From: Adlercreutzia equolifaciens
GTDB lineage: Bacteria > Actinomycetota > Coriobacteriia > Coriobacteriales > Eggerthellaceae
Assembly: GCF_029076695.1 (NCBI RefSeq)
Contig: NZ_JARFIK010000001.1
Coordinates: 868,001 to 932,000, forward strand
Direction: 5' to 3'
DNA length: 64,000 bases
Under the pieces are notes generated by a model. It saw only the letters and a list, made by a program, of their open reading frames with translations, ran no database searches and was not told where the DNA came from. Positions 51,588 through 59,258 of this stretch are shown piece after piece. Each line of letters begins with the position of its first letter. Within the stretch, counting starts at the first letter, position 1. The position numbers and the translations under genes are program-made.

Positions 51588-52109
51588 ATGGGTGGTCGCA
51601 TGGCGGAAAAGGCGCGCTGCGTCTTGGGGCAAACGACGGTCGAGGCTGCGATAGCTCTTCCGGTCTTGTTCATTCTTGTGCTGATGTTGGTGCAACCCGC
51701 CATTGTGCTGTACGACCGCATGGTGATGGAGGGGGCGGCGTGGGAGGGCTGTCGCCTGCTGGCCACGGCCCAAACGAACGCCCAGGGCTCGTGCGAGGCT
51801 TTCGTCAGGCGTCGCCTGAGCGCCGTCCCCTCGGTGGACTGTTTCCACGTGCATGGCCGCGAGTGCACCTGGCGCATTACCTGCAAAGGCGACGGCAGCT
51901 CCTCGCATGTGAGTGTCTCCATCTCTACCGAGGTGAAGCCGCTCCCTTTGCTCGATACGGCCAGCGCTCTGCTGGGCTTGCTCAACGAGCGAGGGTGCCT
52001 CGAGGTAAAAGTTTCGGCGACCGCGGAAACGAAGTCGGACTGGGTCCAGGACGCTCTTGGAGGCTCTGACCCGGGCGAGAAAGTGGGGGAGTGGCTGCAT
52101 GACCATTGA
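51588..52109 (+). CDS. tadE: TadE-like pseudopilin
   Basis: A 173-residue protein. Near the N-terminus, after a short basic leader, LGQTTVEAAIALPVLFILVLMLVQPAIVLYD shows in outline the TadE signature with Glu at +5 after the Gly cleavage site. The rest is external and holds four or more cysteines (CEAF, CFHV, ECTW, TCKG). TadE-type pseudopilins are cut by the same peptidase as Flp and are needed for pilus assembly. The ATG follows AAAGGAGGGGCT. Confidence 0.85.
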   Translation: MGGRMAEKARCVLGQTTVEAAIALPVLFILVLMLVQPAIVLYDRMVMEGAAWEGCRLLATAQTNAQGSCEAFVRRRLSAVPSVDCFHVHGRECTWRITCKGDGSSSHVSVSISTEVKPLPLLDTASALLGLLNERGCLEVKVSATAETKSDWVQDALGGSDPGEKVGEWLHDH

Positions 52110-54219
52110 CGATTTGATACGAGATGAACGTGGGTTTACCACGGCAGGCATGGCCATTTCGCTTCTGCTGGCGCTCTCTCTTCTGTTCTCGACGGCGCAA
52201 GTTTATCGCGTCAACGCGCAGGCATCCGAAATCCAGGAGGTGGCCGACGCGGCCGCCCTGGCTGCTGAGAACGAGGTGGCCGAGTTCATGCTTGCGGTGC
52301 GCCTGTGCGATAGCGTGGTGCTGTCGATGTCGCTTCTGGGCATCTCCTGCTATGGGCTGGGGGTGGTGGCGCTGTGCGTGCCCCCTACGGCGGAGGTAGG
52401 TGCCAAGCTCATCGAGATCGGCGCCAAGGTGCTCAAGGCGCGCGATACGTTCTCGGAGCGGGCAGCGCAGGGCTTGAATCAGCTCCAGAAGGCCCTTCCG
52501 TTCCTGGCCGCGGCCCAGGGAGCGGCCGTGGCGGCTGCCAATGGGCAGGGGCGCCCCTACAGTTATTTTGCCATGGGGGTGCTGGTGCCCTCCAAGGGAA
52601 AGCCTATTGTTTCCAAGGCCAACGCCAAGGAAGAGGATATGCAGACGGCGGTGGACGAAAAGCAGGACGATCTGGCTGAGGCAGCTGCGAAGGCGGAGGA
52701 AAGCTCGAAGGAGGCCAATGCTGCAAAGCAGCGGGCGTTTGAGCGCGATTGCGGAGATAATCCAAGATATTGCATGTACGAGCGAGCGGCCCATCTGGCC
52801 GGATTGGGCGCGTCGTCAAATCCGCTTTATCAATCGGTAGATGCCTGGTCGTTCGCTGTTCCCCTTGAACGAGCGCGAGCTTATTACCGGGCACGATGGG
52901 CGAGCGAAGCCCCCGAGGGGCCTTCCGTGGAGGATGGTGCCCGTTCCGCACTGCGAGAGCGGTTTTACGCCTACGCCTGCGACGAGCTTGCTCGGGGCTA
53001 TGTTCGCGAAAACGCCGAGGGGTTCTCGGCGTTTTTCCCTCGGTTTCCTCGCAACACCAACCAGATGAAGGAGACTTCTCTTTACACAGAGGTGGTTTAT
53101 CCGGTTTCCAGCGACGAAGAGGATCGCTGGACCATGCATGCCTGGGAGGGCTGTCCCGATGCCTATCCGGCAATTGGCTACGGGTCGGCCTCGATGCTCG
53201 ATGATGACGATTACGAATTCGAGACCTGCCCGTCCTGCCACTTCAAGGTGAGCCTGCTGGGGTCGGTGGCCGCCGCCTCAACGTCCATCGACAATGGGTT
53301 CGAGTACCACTACGATGCCGTGGCGCGGGCTGCGGAGGATTACGAGAAGGCAATCAAAGAGGCGAAGCCGCACAAGAAAGCGGCTCAGGCTGATGCGAAA
53401 AACCTTCTCGACAAGGCGTTCGAGGCGCTTAAAGGTGCTGCTGCTCAGAGAATTACGGCGGAACCGCCGGGGTCGTCGGGGTGCATCGCGCTGGTAGTGT
53501 CACCCCAGGGTTCCTCGACGGGCGTCTTTGAGAGCACTTTCGTCTCGACGAAAACCACTCTGGGCACGCGAGCCGCCCTGTCTGCGGCAACGTTAATCGA
53601 GGACACCTCGGAGGAGGCGTCGGTGGTGGGGAACCTGCTCGACAGCTTCAAGGGCGATGGATCGATTTTGACAGGGGCGGGACGTTTGGTGCTGCAGTGC
53701 TGGTCTGGCATGCTGAGTGTATACAGCTCGGGCCAGCGGGCGCTTCTTGACGGCGTGAAGAACGCCCTGAACAGCTTGCCGCTCGTCGGCTCCTCGGGAT
53801 TGGGTACCTGGGCCGCCGATGCCCTTAGCGACCGTATTAAGGATGTCGGCTTGGAGCCGGCCCGAGACGAGCCCCTCAAGCCGGTGCTCGTTAACAGCGA
53901 CGCGGTGGCTGAGGCCGATGGCAGCGAATTTGCCGTGCGTTTTCAGACGGTCAAGCGCACCGTGTGCTCCTTTCCGGCAACATCGACGGATCCTTTCGTA
54001 GCGTTGGCAGACCGCATTCAGCGGGAAGCCTTCGATCGGCTGGGGACGGGCAAGATAGAAATTGCCCGCATCGAGTTTCCCGTGGGAGGTTTGTCGTTCC
54101 CCATTACGGTGACGTTGCCGCCGTCGGTAACTGAGGGCGCGCAGGGACTGGTGGAACGCGCAACCGATTTGTTGCGATCGCTCAACGGGTCGCTGAGTGG
54201 CTTGCGGGCGTGGAGCTAG
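52099..54219 (+). CDS. TadG-like large pilus-associated protein
   Basis: A 706-residue protein that begins 11 nt before the end of the tadE-like gene. The start DERGFTTAGMAISLLLALSLLF is pseudopilin-like, with Gly before the hydrophobic helix but Ala rather than Glu near +5. The first 50 external residues (QASEIQEVADAAALAAENEVAEF) match the Tad-type N-terminal domain of TadG. The remainder is long, mostly helical, has several coiled-coil stretches (for example KEEDMQTAVDEKQDDLAEAAAKAEE), and has scattered cysteines. It is probably a surface or tip component. I do not recognise the remainder. Confidence 0.75.
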   Translation: MTIDDLIRDERGFTTAGMAISLLLALSLLFSTAQVYRVNAQASEIQEVADAAALAAENEVAEFMLAVRLCDSVVLSMSLLGISCYGLGVVALCVPPTAEVGAKLIEIGAKVLKARDTFSERAAQGLNQLQKALPFLAAAQGAAVAAANGQGRPYSYFAMGVLVPSKGKPIVSKANAKEEDMQTAVDEKQDDLAEAAAKAEESSKEANAAKQRAFERDCGDNPRYCMYERAAHLAGLGASSNPLYQSVDAWSFAVPLERARAYYRARWASEAPEGPSVEDGARSALRERFYAYACDELARGYVRENAEGFSAFFPRFPRNTNQMKETSLYTEVVYPVSSDEEDRWTMHAWEGCPDAYPAIGYGSASMLDDDDYEFETCPSCHFKVSLLGSVAAASTSIDNGFEYHYDAVARAAEDYEKAIKEAKPHKKAAQADAKNLLDKAFEALKGAAAQRITAEPPGSSGCIALVVSPQGSSTGVFESTFVSTKTTLGTRAALSAATLIEDTSEEASVVGNLLDSFKGDGSILTGAGRLVLQCWSGMLSVYSSGQRALLDGVKNALNSLPLVGSSGLGTWAADALSDRIKDVGLEPARDEPLKPVLVNSDAVAEADGSEFAVRFQTVKRTVCSFPATSTDPFVALADRIQREAFDRLGTGKIEIARIEFPVGGLSFPITVTLPPSVTEGAQGLVERATDLLRSLNGSLSGLRAWS

Positions 54220-54236
54220 GCGAGAGGAGGATGAGG

Positions 54237-54695
54237 ATGCATTCGGGGAGAAACGCGCGGTTCGCTCGATTGTTAACGGACAGGAAGGGTCAGGCGACCG
54301 TTGAACTGGTGGTGACGCTTCCCGTTGCCATTCTCGTGGCGGTCATTGTTGTCAATGCCCTGACCTTCTTCGGCATGTGCACGACGTTCGATCAGGTTGT
54401 GCGCCAAAGCGTTTGCACGTACGGTACGGCCCCGGGGCCGGGTGAGAATGCTCAAGTGGTAGCGGCGCACGTGCGCGAGGCCACCGAGGCAGCGCTCGAT
54501 GACCCTAACGTGTCGGTGCGTGTGGAGCCGGAGGGCGCTTTTCCGGGCCTGACGCGTTACCGGGGGTATTTGAGCTATCGGCCGACTCTGTTTGGCTTGT
54601 CATTGCGCAGCAAAGTGTTCGGCGTTTCCCTACCGGCGCTTAATCATGAAGTTGACATGGTGGTGGATGCTTATCGGCCCGGAATTTTGTTTTGA
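54237..54695 (+). CDS. tadE: TadE-like pseudopilin, second copy
   Basis: A 152-residue protein. KGQATVELVVTLPVAILVAVIVVNALTFF in outline has the TadE cleavage Gly, Glu at +5 and a hydrophobic helix. The rest is external. The ATG at 54237 was chosen because GGAGG lies 6 nt upstream; an ATG at 54231 touches that site. It is followed 9 nt later by the next gene. Confidence 0.85.
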   Translation: MHSGRNARFARLLTDRKGQATVELVVTLPVAILVAVIVVNALTFFGMCTTFDQVVRQSVCTYGTAPGPGENAQVVAAHVREATEAALDDPNVSVRVEPEGAFPGLTRYRGYLSYRPTLFGLSLRSKVFGVSLPALNHEVDMVVDAYRPGILF

Positions 54696-54704
54696 GGAGG
54701 CACG

Positions 54705-55214
54705 GTGGTAGAGGCGAGACGCTTACGCCGGGCCTGCCTTTTGGTGGCAGCCTTCGTGGTGGTGACAGCGCTTTGGAATCCCGTAGCAGCCACGGTGGGC
54801 TGGGGGCCGGAGCCGGCACCGGCGCTTTCCGGTCGTGCGTTTGTCGAAAAGGCGCTGGAGACGCCGGGCACAGAGCCCTTCGATGGGCTCGGCGCCGCAT
54901 CAGGAGTGAAGCGACGTGATCGAGAAGAAGCACCGGCGTGGTTTGCGCAAGAGGTGGTTTCGCTCGAGAACGTCTATGACGTGATGGCGGAGGACGCCTG
55001 GTCCATCGTGGGATTCTCTCAGCGTGGATTGGCCCCGGACGTTGAGGCTCACTTGCGTAGCGAGCTTGAGGAGCATGGTTGGGTACTTATGGAAAGCGGC
55101 ACGGAGGGTTTGGTGACCGGTATTAAGGAAGGGGGCAATTGCCAATGGCTATGGATGAGCACCGCCGGTATTGGAGAGGAAGTCAGCGTCGTCGTTCAGG
55201 TGTCTGGCGCGTAA
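54705..55214 (+). CDS. Exported protein of unknown function in the Tad locus
   Basis: A 169-residue protein starting at GTG (AGGAGG 4 nt upstream). The N-terminal 30 residues form a basic start and hydrophobic helix, a signal peptide or anchor, followed by Pro/Gly-rich residues. The C-terminal half (LRSELEEHGWVLMESGTEGLVTGIKEGGNCQWLWM in outline) may be a small folded domain. I do not recognise it. Position in the operon suggests a pilus accessory role. Confidence 0.65.
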   Translation: MVEARRLRRACLLVAAFVVVTALWNPVAATVGWGPEPAPALSGRAFVEKALETPGTEPFDGLGAASGVKRRDREEAPAWFAQEVVSLENVYDVMAEDAWSIVGFSQRGLAPDVEAHLRSELEEHGWVLMESGTEGLVTGIKEGGNCQWLWMSTAGIGEEVSVVVQVSGA

Positions 55215-55624
55215 AGGACGGGGCTGGGGCCCCGTTTGGGGGGATCTGGTGTGTGGCGCGCAGTCCTTGGAGGCGCCTGCGCGGCTTGGCGGGAGGTCTT
55301 CCTGATCGCAGGGTAATGGTGTTTCCGCGATGTCGCGATGTGCACACGCTTACAATGCGCCGCAACCTCGACATCCTCTTCGTCGACGAAGCGGGAAGGG
55401 TGCTCGAAGTGCATCGCAAGGTGCGGCCGAAATCGCGCCTGAGATGCCCCCGAGCCTTTGGGGCCGTTGAGCGTTTTGCCCAGCCAGGCCCTTGGTTTCA
55501 GCGGGGAGATGTGATCTCGGTGCCAGGGTGTCGTGAGTATCCGCGCGTTCTGCGCGCAGGAGAGGTGGGGCCCTGTCGCTTGATTACCGCGGAAAGTTTG
55601 GGATTGGGACGGCGCCCTCGATGA
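55145..55624 (+). CDS. DUF192 family protein
   Basis: A 159-residue protein overlapping the previous gene by 70 nt. The C-terminal 100 residues carry the DUF192 pattern (HTLTMRRNLDILFVDEAGRVLEVHRKVRP in outline). The N-terminal 40 residues are very rich in Arg and Trp and form no obvious signal peptide. DUF192 proteins are often next to Tad or type II secretion genes, with unknown function. The ATG at 55145 has GAAGGGGG upstream; TTG at 55139 is an alternative. Confidence 0.75.
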   Translation: MAMDEHRRYWRGSQRRRSGVWRVKDGAGAPFGGIWCVARSPWRRLRGLAGGLPDRRVMVFPRCRDVHTLTMRRNLDILFVDEAGRVLEVHRKVRPKSRLRCPRAFGAVERFAQPGPWFQRGDVISVPGCREYPRVLRAGEVGPCRLITAESLGLGRRPR

Positions 55625-55640
55625 GGGCAGAAAGGGGGAC

Positions 55641-56033
55641 GTGGTGAAACAATGCCCTCGCTGCAAGACGTATCTCTTTGAAGACATGGGAATCTGCTAC
55701 AAGTGCTTATGCGAGTTCGAAGATGCCGATGGCACTGAAGGAGGCGCCAGGAGGAAGGATTCAACGGCAGTGCGCGATTCTTGCGCGTTGGATCTTGGCG
55801 AATGGGTGGTGTTGGCAACGGCGCACCTGACGAGAGGCTCGACGGCACCGTCGCCTTCGCCTTCGCCCGAGCTGTTCATGGCGTTTCCCCTTGAGGCTGG
55901 GGAATCAGGTGAAGACGAGGAGCCGGTGCTGCGTCTGTCATTGGAGGTGCGAAGAAGGGAGGGCGGGGTAATGGCGTATGAGCCCCAGCCATCTGGGGAG
56001 CCCGCGTTGAGCTATCCGACCATCTCCTCGTAG
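55641..56033 (+). CDS. Zinc-ribbon protein at the end of the Tad locus
   Basis: A 130-residue protein with an N-terminal zinc ribbon, CPRCKTYLFEDMGICYKC, followed by acidic and Ser/Pro-rich stretches and a beta-rich C-terminal part (EPVLRLSLEVRR). It has no membrane segment. The GTG at 55641 or the adjacent GTG at 55644 is the start. It is the last gene of the Tad operon and shares 22 nt with the convergent ModE-like gene. Role unknown. Confidence 0.65.
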   Translation: MVKQCPRCKTYLFEDMGICYKCLCEFEDADGTEGGARRKDSTAVRDSCALDLGEWVVLATAHLTRGSTAPSPSPSPELFMAFPLEAGESGEDEEPVLRLSLEVRRREGGVMAYEPQPSGEPALSYPTISS

Positions 56034-56356
56034 AGCCGCTGCGCCTCCTCGTTGAGGCGCTCCTCTACGGCCAGATAGGCGTCAAGAAGCTTGCTGCCGT
56101 CCTCGGTGAGCGAAGAGCCATGGGCACCGTCGCGCAGGAGCAGCTGCATGCCCAGGGTTTCCTCAGCTTCTTTGATGACGCGCCATGCCTTGCTGTAGGC
56201 CATGCGCATGTTTTTGGCTGCGGCGTTGAGCGAACCGCATTCGCGCACGCCTTGACACAAGGCGGCAATGCCGGGGCCAAAAACCGATTTATCGCTTGTT
56301 GTCGGGTTCTTCACCGAAAGACGCACGCCGATTTTCAGTGATTGGAGCTGTCCCAT
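56012..56356 (-). CDS. ModE-like winged-helix regulator
   Basis: A 114-residue protein matching the N-terminal DNA-binding domain of ModE, as in molybdate-responsive and related LysR-type one-domain regulators: VREC(G)SLNAAAKNMRMAYSKAWRVIKEAEETLGMQLL in outline. The molybdate-binding domain is absent. The start at 56356 follows GGAGGGGGAC; a longer frame to 56410 is less likely. No molybdenum gene is close by, and the target is unknown. Confidence 0.8.
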   Translation of the reverse strand: MGQLQSLKIGVRLSVKNPTTSDKSVFGPGIAALCQGVRECGSLNAAAKNMRMAYSKAWRVIKEAEETLGMQLLLRDGAHGSSLTEDGSKLLDAYLAVEERLNEEAQRLYEEMVG

Positions 56357-56422
56357 GTCCCCCTCCGTTCTGCCGAGCGGCTGTTTCCTCTTCGATGGCC
56401 GCTTGCGCATTGATGGACGTAC

Positions 56423-58006
56423 TTAGTTGGTCTGCTGCGTCAAAAACGAGGCGGCAGCCTTTTCGATGGCTTCGACGCTGTTGTCGATCACGTCGGAGAA
56501 GCGTACCTCCATAGTATCAAGGTTCGCCAGGCCGGCGGGAATGTCGTGCTTATCTGTTTCCGTGGCGATAAGCTCGTTGAGCTGACAGCCCGTAAGGCTT
56601 GCGGCGTCGGCGGGCAAGGGCTCATGCGGCGCCAGACCGTGGAGTGCGCGATACACGTTGTCGCCGAACTTGGCCCAGTGGGCGGTAGAGGCCACCAGCA
56701 CGGGGTTTTCTCCGCGCAGGTTCTGGGCTGCCGTGTAGGCGACCGCGGTGTGCGGGTCGAGCAGGTAGTTGTGCTCGTCGAGCACCTGCTTAATGGTGGC
56801 AAGGCAGGTGGCGTTGTCCACGGAGTCGGCGCTGAAGTTTTCGCGCACCGCGCGGAAGGTTTCCTCGTCAACGCGGAAGCACTTCTTCTCGTTGAGATCG
56901 GCCATCCACTGGCGAATAGCATCGGCGTTGCGGCCCGTAAGCTCGAAGAGCTGGCGCTCCAGATTGGAAGATACGAGGATATCCATAGAGGGCGAGGCCG
57001 TGAGGATGAATTCGCGGTCGGAAATGTCGTAGGTGCCCGTGTTGATGAAGTCGGTCAGCACGCGGTTGTCGTTGCTGGCGCACAGAAGCATGTCGATGGG
57101 CACGCCGATCTGCTTCGCGTACCAGGCGGCAAGGATGTTGCCGAAATTGCCCGTGGGCACGCACACGTCGATTTCCTGGCCCGCTTCGATTTTGCCCTGA
57201 GCCACCAGTTCGGCGTAGCTGGAGATATAGTAGACCACCTGCGGCAGAAGGCGACCCCAATTGATGGAGTTCGCGCTCGACAGGGCGATGTCGTAATCCT
57301 CGCGCAGAGTTTGGGCATAGGCCTCGTCGGAGAAGGTCTTTTTAACGCCGGTCTGACAGTCGTCGAAGTTGCCGCGCACCGCCCACACCTGCACGTTGTC
57401 GCCCGTAGTGGTGACCATCTGCTTGCGCTGGATGTCGCTGACGCCTCCGTCGGGGAACAGCACGCCGATGGAAACGCCGTCGACGCCCTTGAAGCCCTCG
57501 AGGGCCGCCTTGCCCGTGTCGCCCGAGGTGGCCACCAGGATCATGAAGCTGGGCAGCGCCTCGCCGCGCTCGCGCAAGGCGGCAGCGCTGGCGGCGAAGA
57601 AATGCGGCAGGCACTGCAGAGCCATGTCCTTGAAGGCGCTGGTGGGGCCATGCCACAGCTCCAGAATGTGCGTGTTCTCGTCCAGAGACGTGATGGGGCA
57701 GATGGCCTCGTCGTCGAAGTTCGTCCCGTAGGCGCGTTCCATAAGCTGTTCGATGGTCTCATCGGGTAAGTCGATGTTGAAGGCCTTGTATACCGCGGCG
57801 GCGCGCTGTGCGTAGGGCAATGCCGCCAGGGCGACGATGTCCTCCACCGTCAGCGAGGGAAGCTCTTGGGGCACGTAGAGTCCACCGCCCTGGGCCAGGC
57901 CGTTCACCACTGCCTGCGTGAAGGGAACGGGGGATTCGCCGGCCCCGCGCGTGTCGATGTAACGGTTCTCGCCGAACGAGGCGATGCGATCGGTGGAGTG
58001 CGACAT
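56423..58006 (-). CDS. thrC: Threonine synthase
   Basis: A 527-residue PLP enzyme that converts O-phosphohomoserine to threonine. Lys126 in GPTSAFKDMALQ is the PLP lysine, followed by the phosphate-binding SGDTGKAALEGF loop. The N-terminal RGAGESPVPFTQAVVNGLAQGGGLYVP in outline is typical of the long class found in E. coli and yeast. It is 66 nt from the ModE-like gene and monocistronic or second in a short unit. Confidence 0.95.
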   Translation of the reverse strand: MSHSTDRIASFGENRYIDTRGAGESPVPFTQAVVNGLAQGGGLYVPQELPSLTVEDIVALAALPYAQRAAAVYKAFNIDLPDETIEQLMERAYGTNFDDEAICPITSLDENTHILELWHGPTSAFKDMALQCLPHFFAASAAALRERGEALPSFMILVATSGDTGKAALEGFKGVDGVSIGVLFPDGGVSDIQRKQMVTTTGDNVQVWAVRGNFDDCQTGVKKTFSDEAYAQTLREDYDIALSSANSINWGRLLPQVVYYISSYAELVAQGKIEAGQEIDVCVPTGNFGNILAAWYAKQIGVPIDMLLCASNDNRVLTDFINTGTYDISDREFILTASPSMDILVSSNLERQLFELTGRNADAIRQWMADLNEKKCFRVDEETFRAVRENFSADSVDNATCLATIKQVLDEHNYLLDPHTAVAYTAAQNLRGENPVLVASTAHWAKFGDNVYRALHGLAPHEPLPADAASLTGCQLNELIATETDKHDIPAGLANLDTMEVRFSDVIDNSVEAIEKAAASFLTQQTN

Positions 58007-58158
58007 GGCTCATCTTTCTCATCGGTAATAGCTGGGGAAAGTATACTATGATGCGCGCGGTTCACTTTCGACGCCCCACAAAGACCCCACCGACGGATGC
58101 GGGGGAGAGGGCGATGGCGCGGTGCTCGACGCGACCCAGCAGCGCTCGTACGGTGTTT

Positions 58159-58222
58159 GGTGTCGGCCTGGTGGCGTTCATGCGGCATTCGGCACCGGCT
58201 TGGTGGCGCTCATGCAGCGTTT
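58159..58222. repeat. 32-bp imperfect tandem repeat
   Basis: Two units (58159-58190 and 58191-58222) share GG(T/C)(G/A)(T/C)CGGC(C/T)TGGTGGCG(T/C)TCATGC, followed by the start of a third (GGCGTCGGC). It is non-coding as far as can be seen. Confidence 0.6.
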
Positions 58223-58361
58223 GGCGTCGGCGCGGCAACACTCTGTCGCTCTCTGTGACAGCACGTTGACGCTCGGCAACGATTTTCTGCCCTTGCCAAA
58301 AAAGTTAACTCGGGGCTACTCATTCTGTTAGCTTTGGTTTACAATACTCAGTTGCATGCAG

Positions 58362-58374
58362 CTAACAATGTTAG
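58362..58374. promoter_or_regulatory. Palindrome upstream of the first feoA
   Basis: CTAAC, 3-nt spacer, GTTAG, ending 8 nt before the feoA start. The TTAG/CTAA half-sites fit DtxR-type iron operators, and a DtxR-type gene lies at the end of this cluster. Confidence 0.45.
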
Positions 58375-58382
58375 GAGTCGTT

Positions 58383-58661
58383 ATGAGCAATGCGATGGTT
58401 ATGGAAGGCGTCCGCAGCCAGGCCTGCGCGGGCCCGTCGTGCCAGCCGATGCCGCTGACCTTTTTGAAAAGCGGTGATACTGCTCAAGTTACCCGGGTGC
58501 GGGGAAAGGGCGAGGTGCATCACCACCTGGAGAACCTTGGGTTCGTTGCCGGTGCGTCGGTGTCCGTCGTTTCCGAGCAGGCGGGAAACTTCATTGTGGC
58601 GATCAAGGGCGCGCAGGTGGCTCTCGATCGATCGGTGGCCTCTAAGATCATCGTCGCTTAA
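58383..58661 (+). CDS. feoA: FeoA-domain protein (first)
   Basis: A 92-residue protein with an SH3-like FeoA domain (SGDTAQVTRVRGKGEVHHHLENLGFVAGASVSVV in outline) after a short N-terminal extension. FeoA proteins assist ferrous-iron uptake by FeoB. The ATG has TTAGGAG upstream. The N-terminal extension has two cysteines (CAGPSC), which could bind a metal. It lies 165 nt before a second, shorter FeoA gene. Confidence 0.9.
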   Translation: MSNAMVMEGVRSQACAGPSCQPMPLTFLKSGDTAQVTRVRGKGEVHHHLENLGFVAGASVSVVSEQAGNFIVAIKGAQVALDRSVASKIIVA

Positions 58662-58826
58662 CACCGCCAAGATCCTCGCGCCTGTCAAGGAGGCGCGTGC
58701 GTGTGGGCGCCGCGTCCCAAAGACGGGTTGCGAGACGGCATAGGCCTGAGTGTTGTGTCGTCGCTGCAGGATCGCTGGTCGGTGGGCTCCGAACGGAAGT
58801 TCACTGAGGAAAGAAAGGAAAAATCC

Positions 58827-59057
58827 ATGGCAGAGGATAAAACCCTGCGCGATGTGCCGGTAGGGGATACCGTCACGGTTCGTCGCCTGGTGGGAGAGGG
58901 CGCGGTGAAGCGTCGCATCATGGACATGGGCCTGACCAAGGGCACCGAAGTGCATGTGCACAAGGTGGCGCCCCTGGGCGATCCCATCGAAGTGACCGTG
59001 CGCGGCTTCGAGCTCTCGCTGCGCAAGGACGAGGCCGAGCACGTGCTGGTGTCCTAG
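58827..59057 (+). CDS. feoA: FeoA-domain protein (second)
   Basis: A 76-residue SH3-like FeoA protein (VGDTVTVRRLVGEGAVKRRIMDMGLTKGTEVHVH in outline). The ATG follows GAAAGGAAAAATCC. It differs clearly from the first FeoA, so the two are not a recent duplication. The gap to feoB is 201 nt and includes a palindrome. Confidence 0.92.
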   Translation: MAEDKTLRDVPVGDTVTVRRLVGEGAVKRRIMDMGLTKGTEVHVHKVAPLGDPIEVTVRGFELSLRKDEAEHVLVS

Positions 59058-59162
59058 CGGAATGAGCGTTCGAGCAGTTCACGCTGCTTGAGAATGACCG
59101 AGCCAGGCGGGATGATCCGCTGCGGTTTGGCTCTGCGCTTCGGCGCATTTTTTCTCCCGACC

Positions 59163-59180
59163 AGTTAGTTTGAACTAACT
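59163..59180. promoter_or_regulatory. Palindrome upstream of feoB
   Basis: AGTTAGTT, 2-nt spacer, AACTAACT, a perfect 8-bp inverted repeat about 80 nt before the feoB start. It shares TTAG/CTAA half-sites with the palindrome before feoA and is a candidate iron operator. Confidence 0.5.
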
Positions 59181-59258
59181 TTTGGCAAAGCGACGCTTGG
59201 GAGGGCGTCTTGAGAGAGGCTTTGACCGAGAAGGAACATGGAAAAGGAAAGGCTGATC

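Larger units (their letters stand above)
58007..58382. other. Intergenic region between thrC and feoA
   Basis: No gene is supported in these 376 nt. A 32-bp imperfect tandem repeat lies at 58159-58222. From about 58295 the DNA is A+T-rich and should hold the feo promoter, with TACAAT at 58340-58345 as a possible -10 box and a palindrome at 58362-58374. Confidence 0.5.

Noticed and set aside
58048-58331. Small open frames between thrC and feoA
   Set aside because: They follow the 32-bp tandem repeat, lack ribosome sites, and have Arg/Ser-rich random composition.
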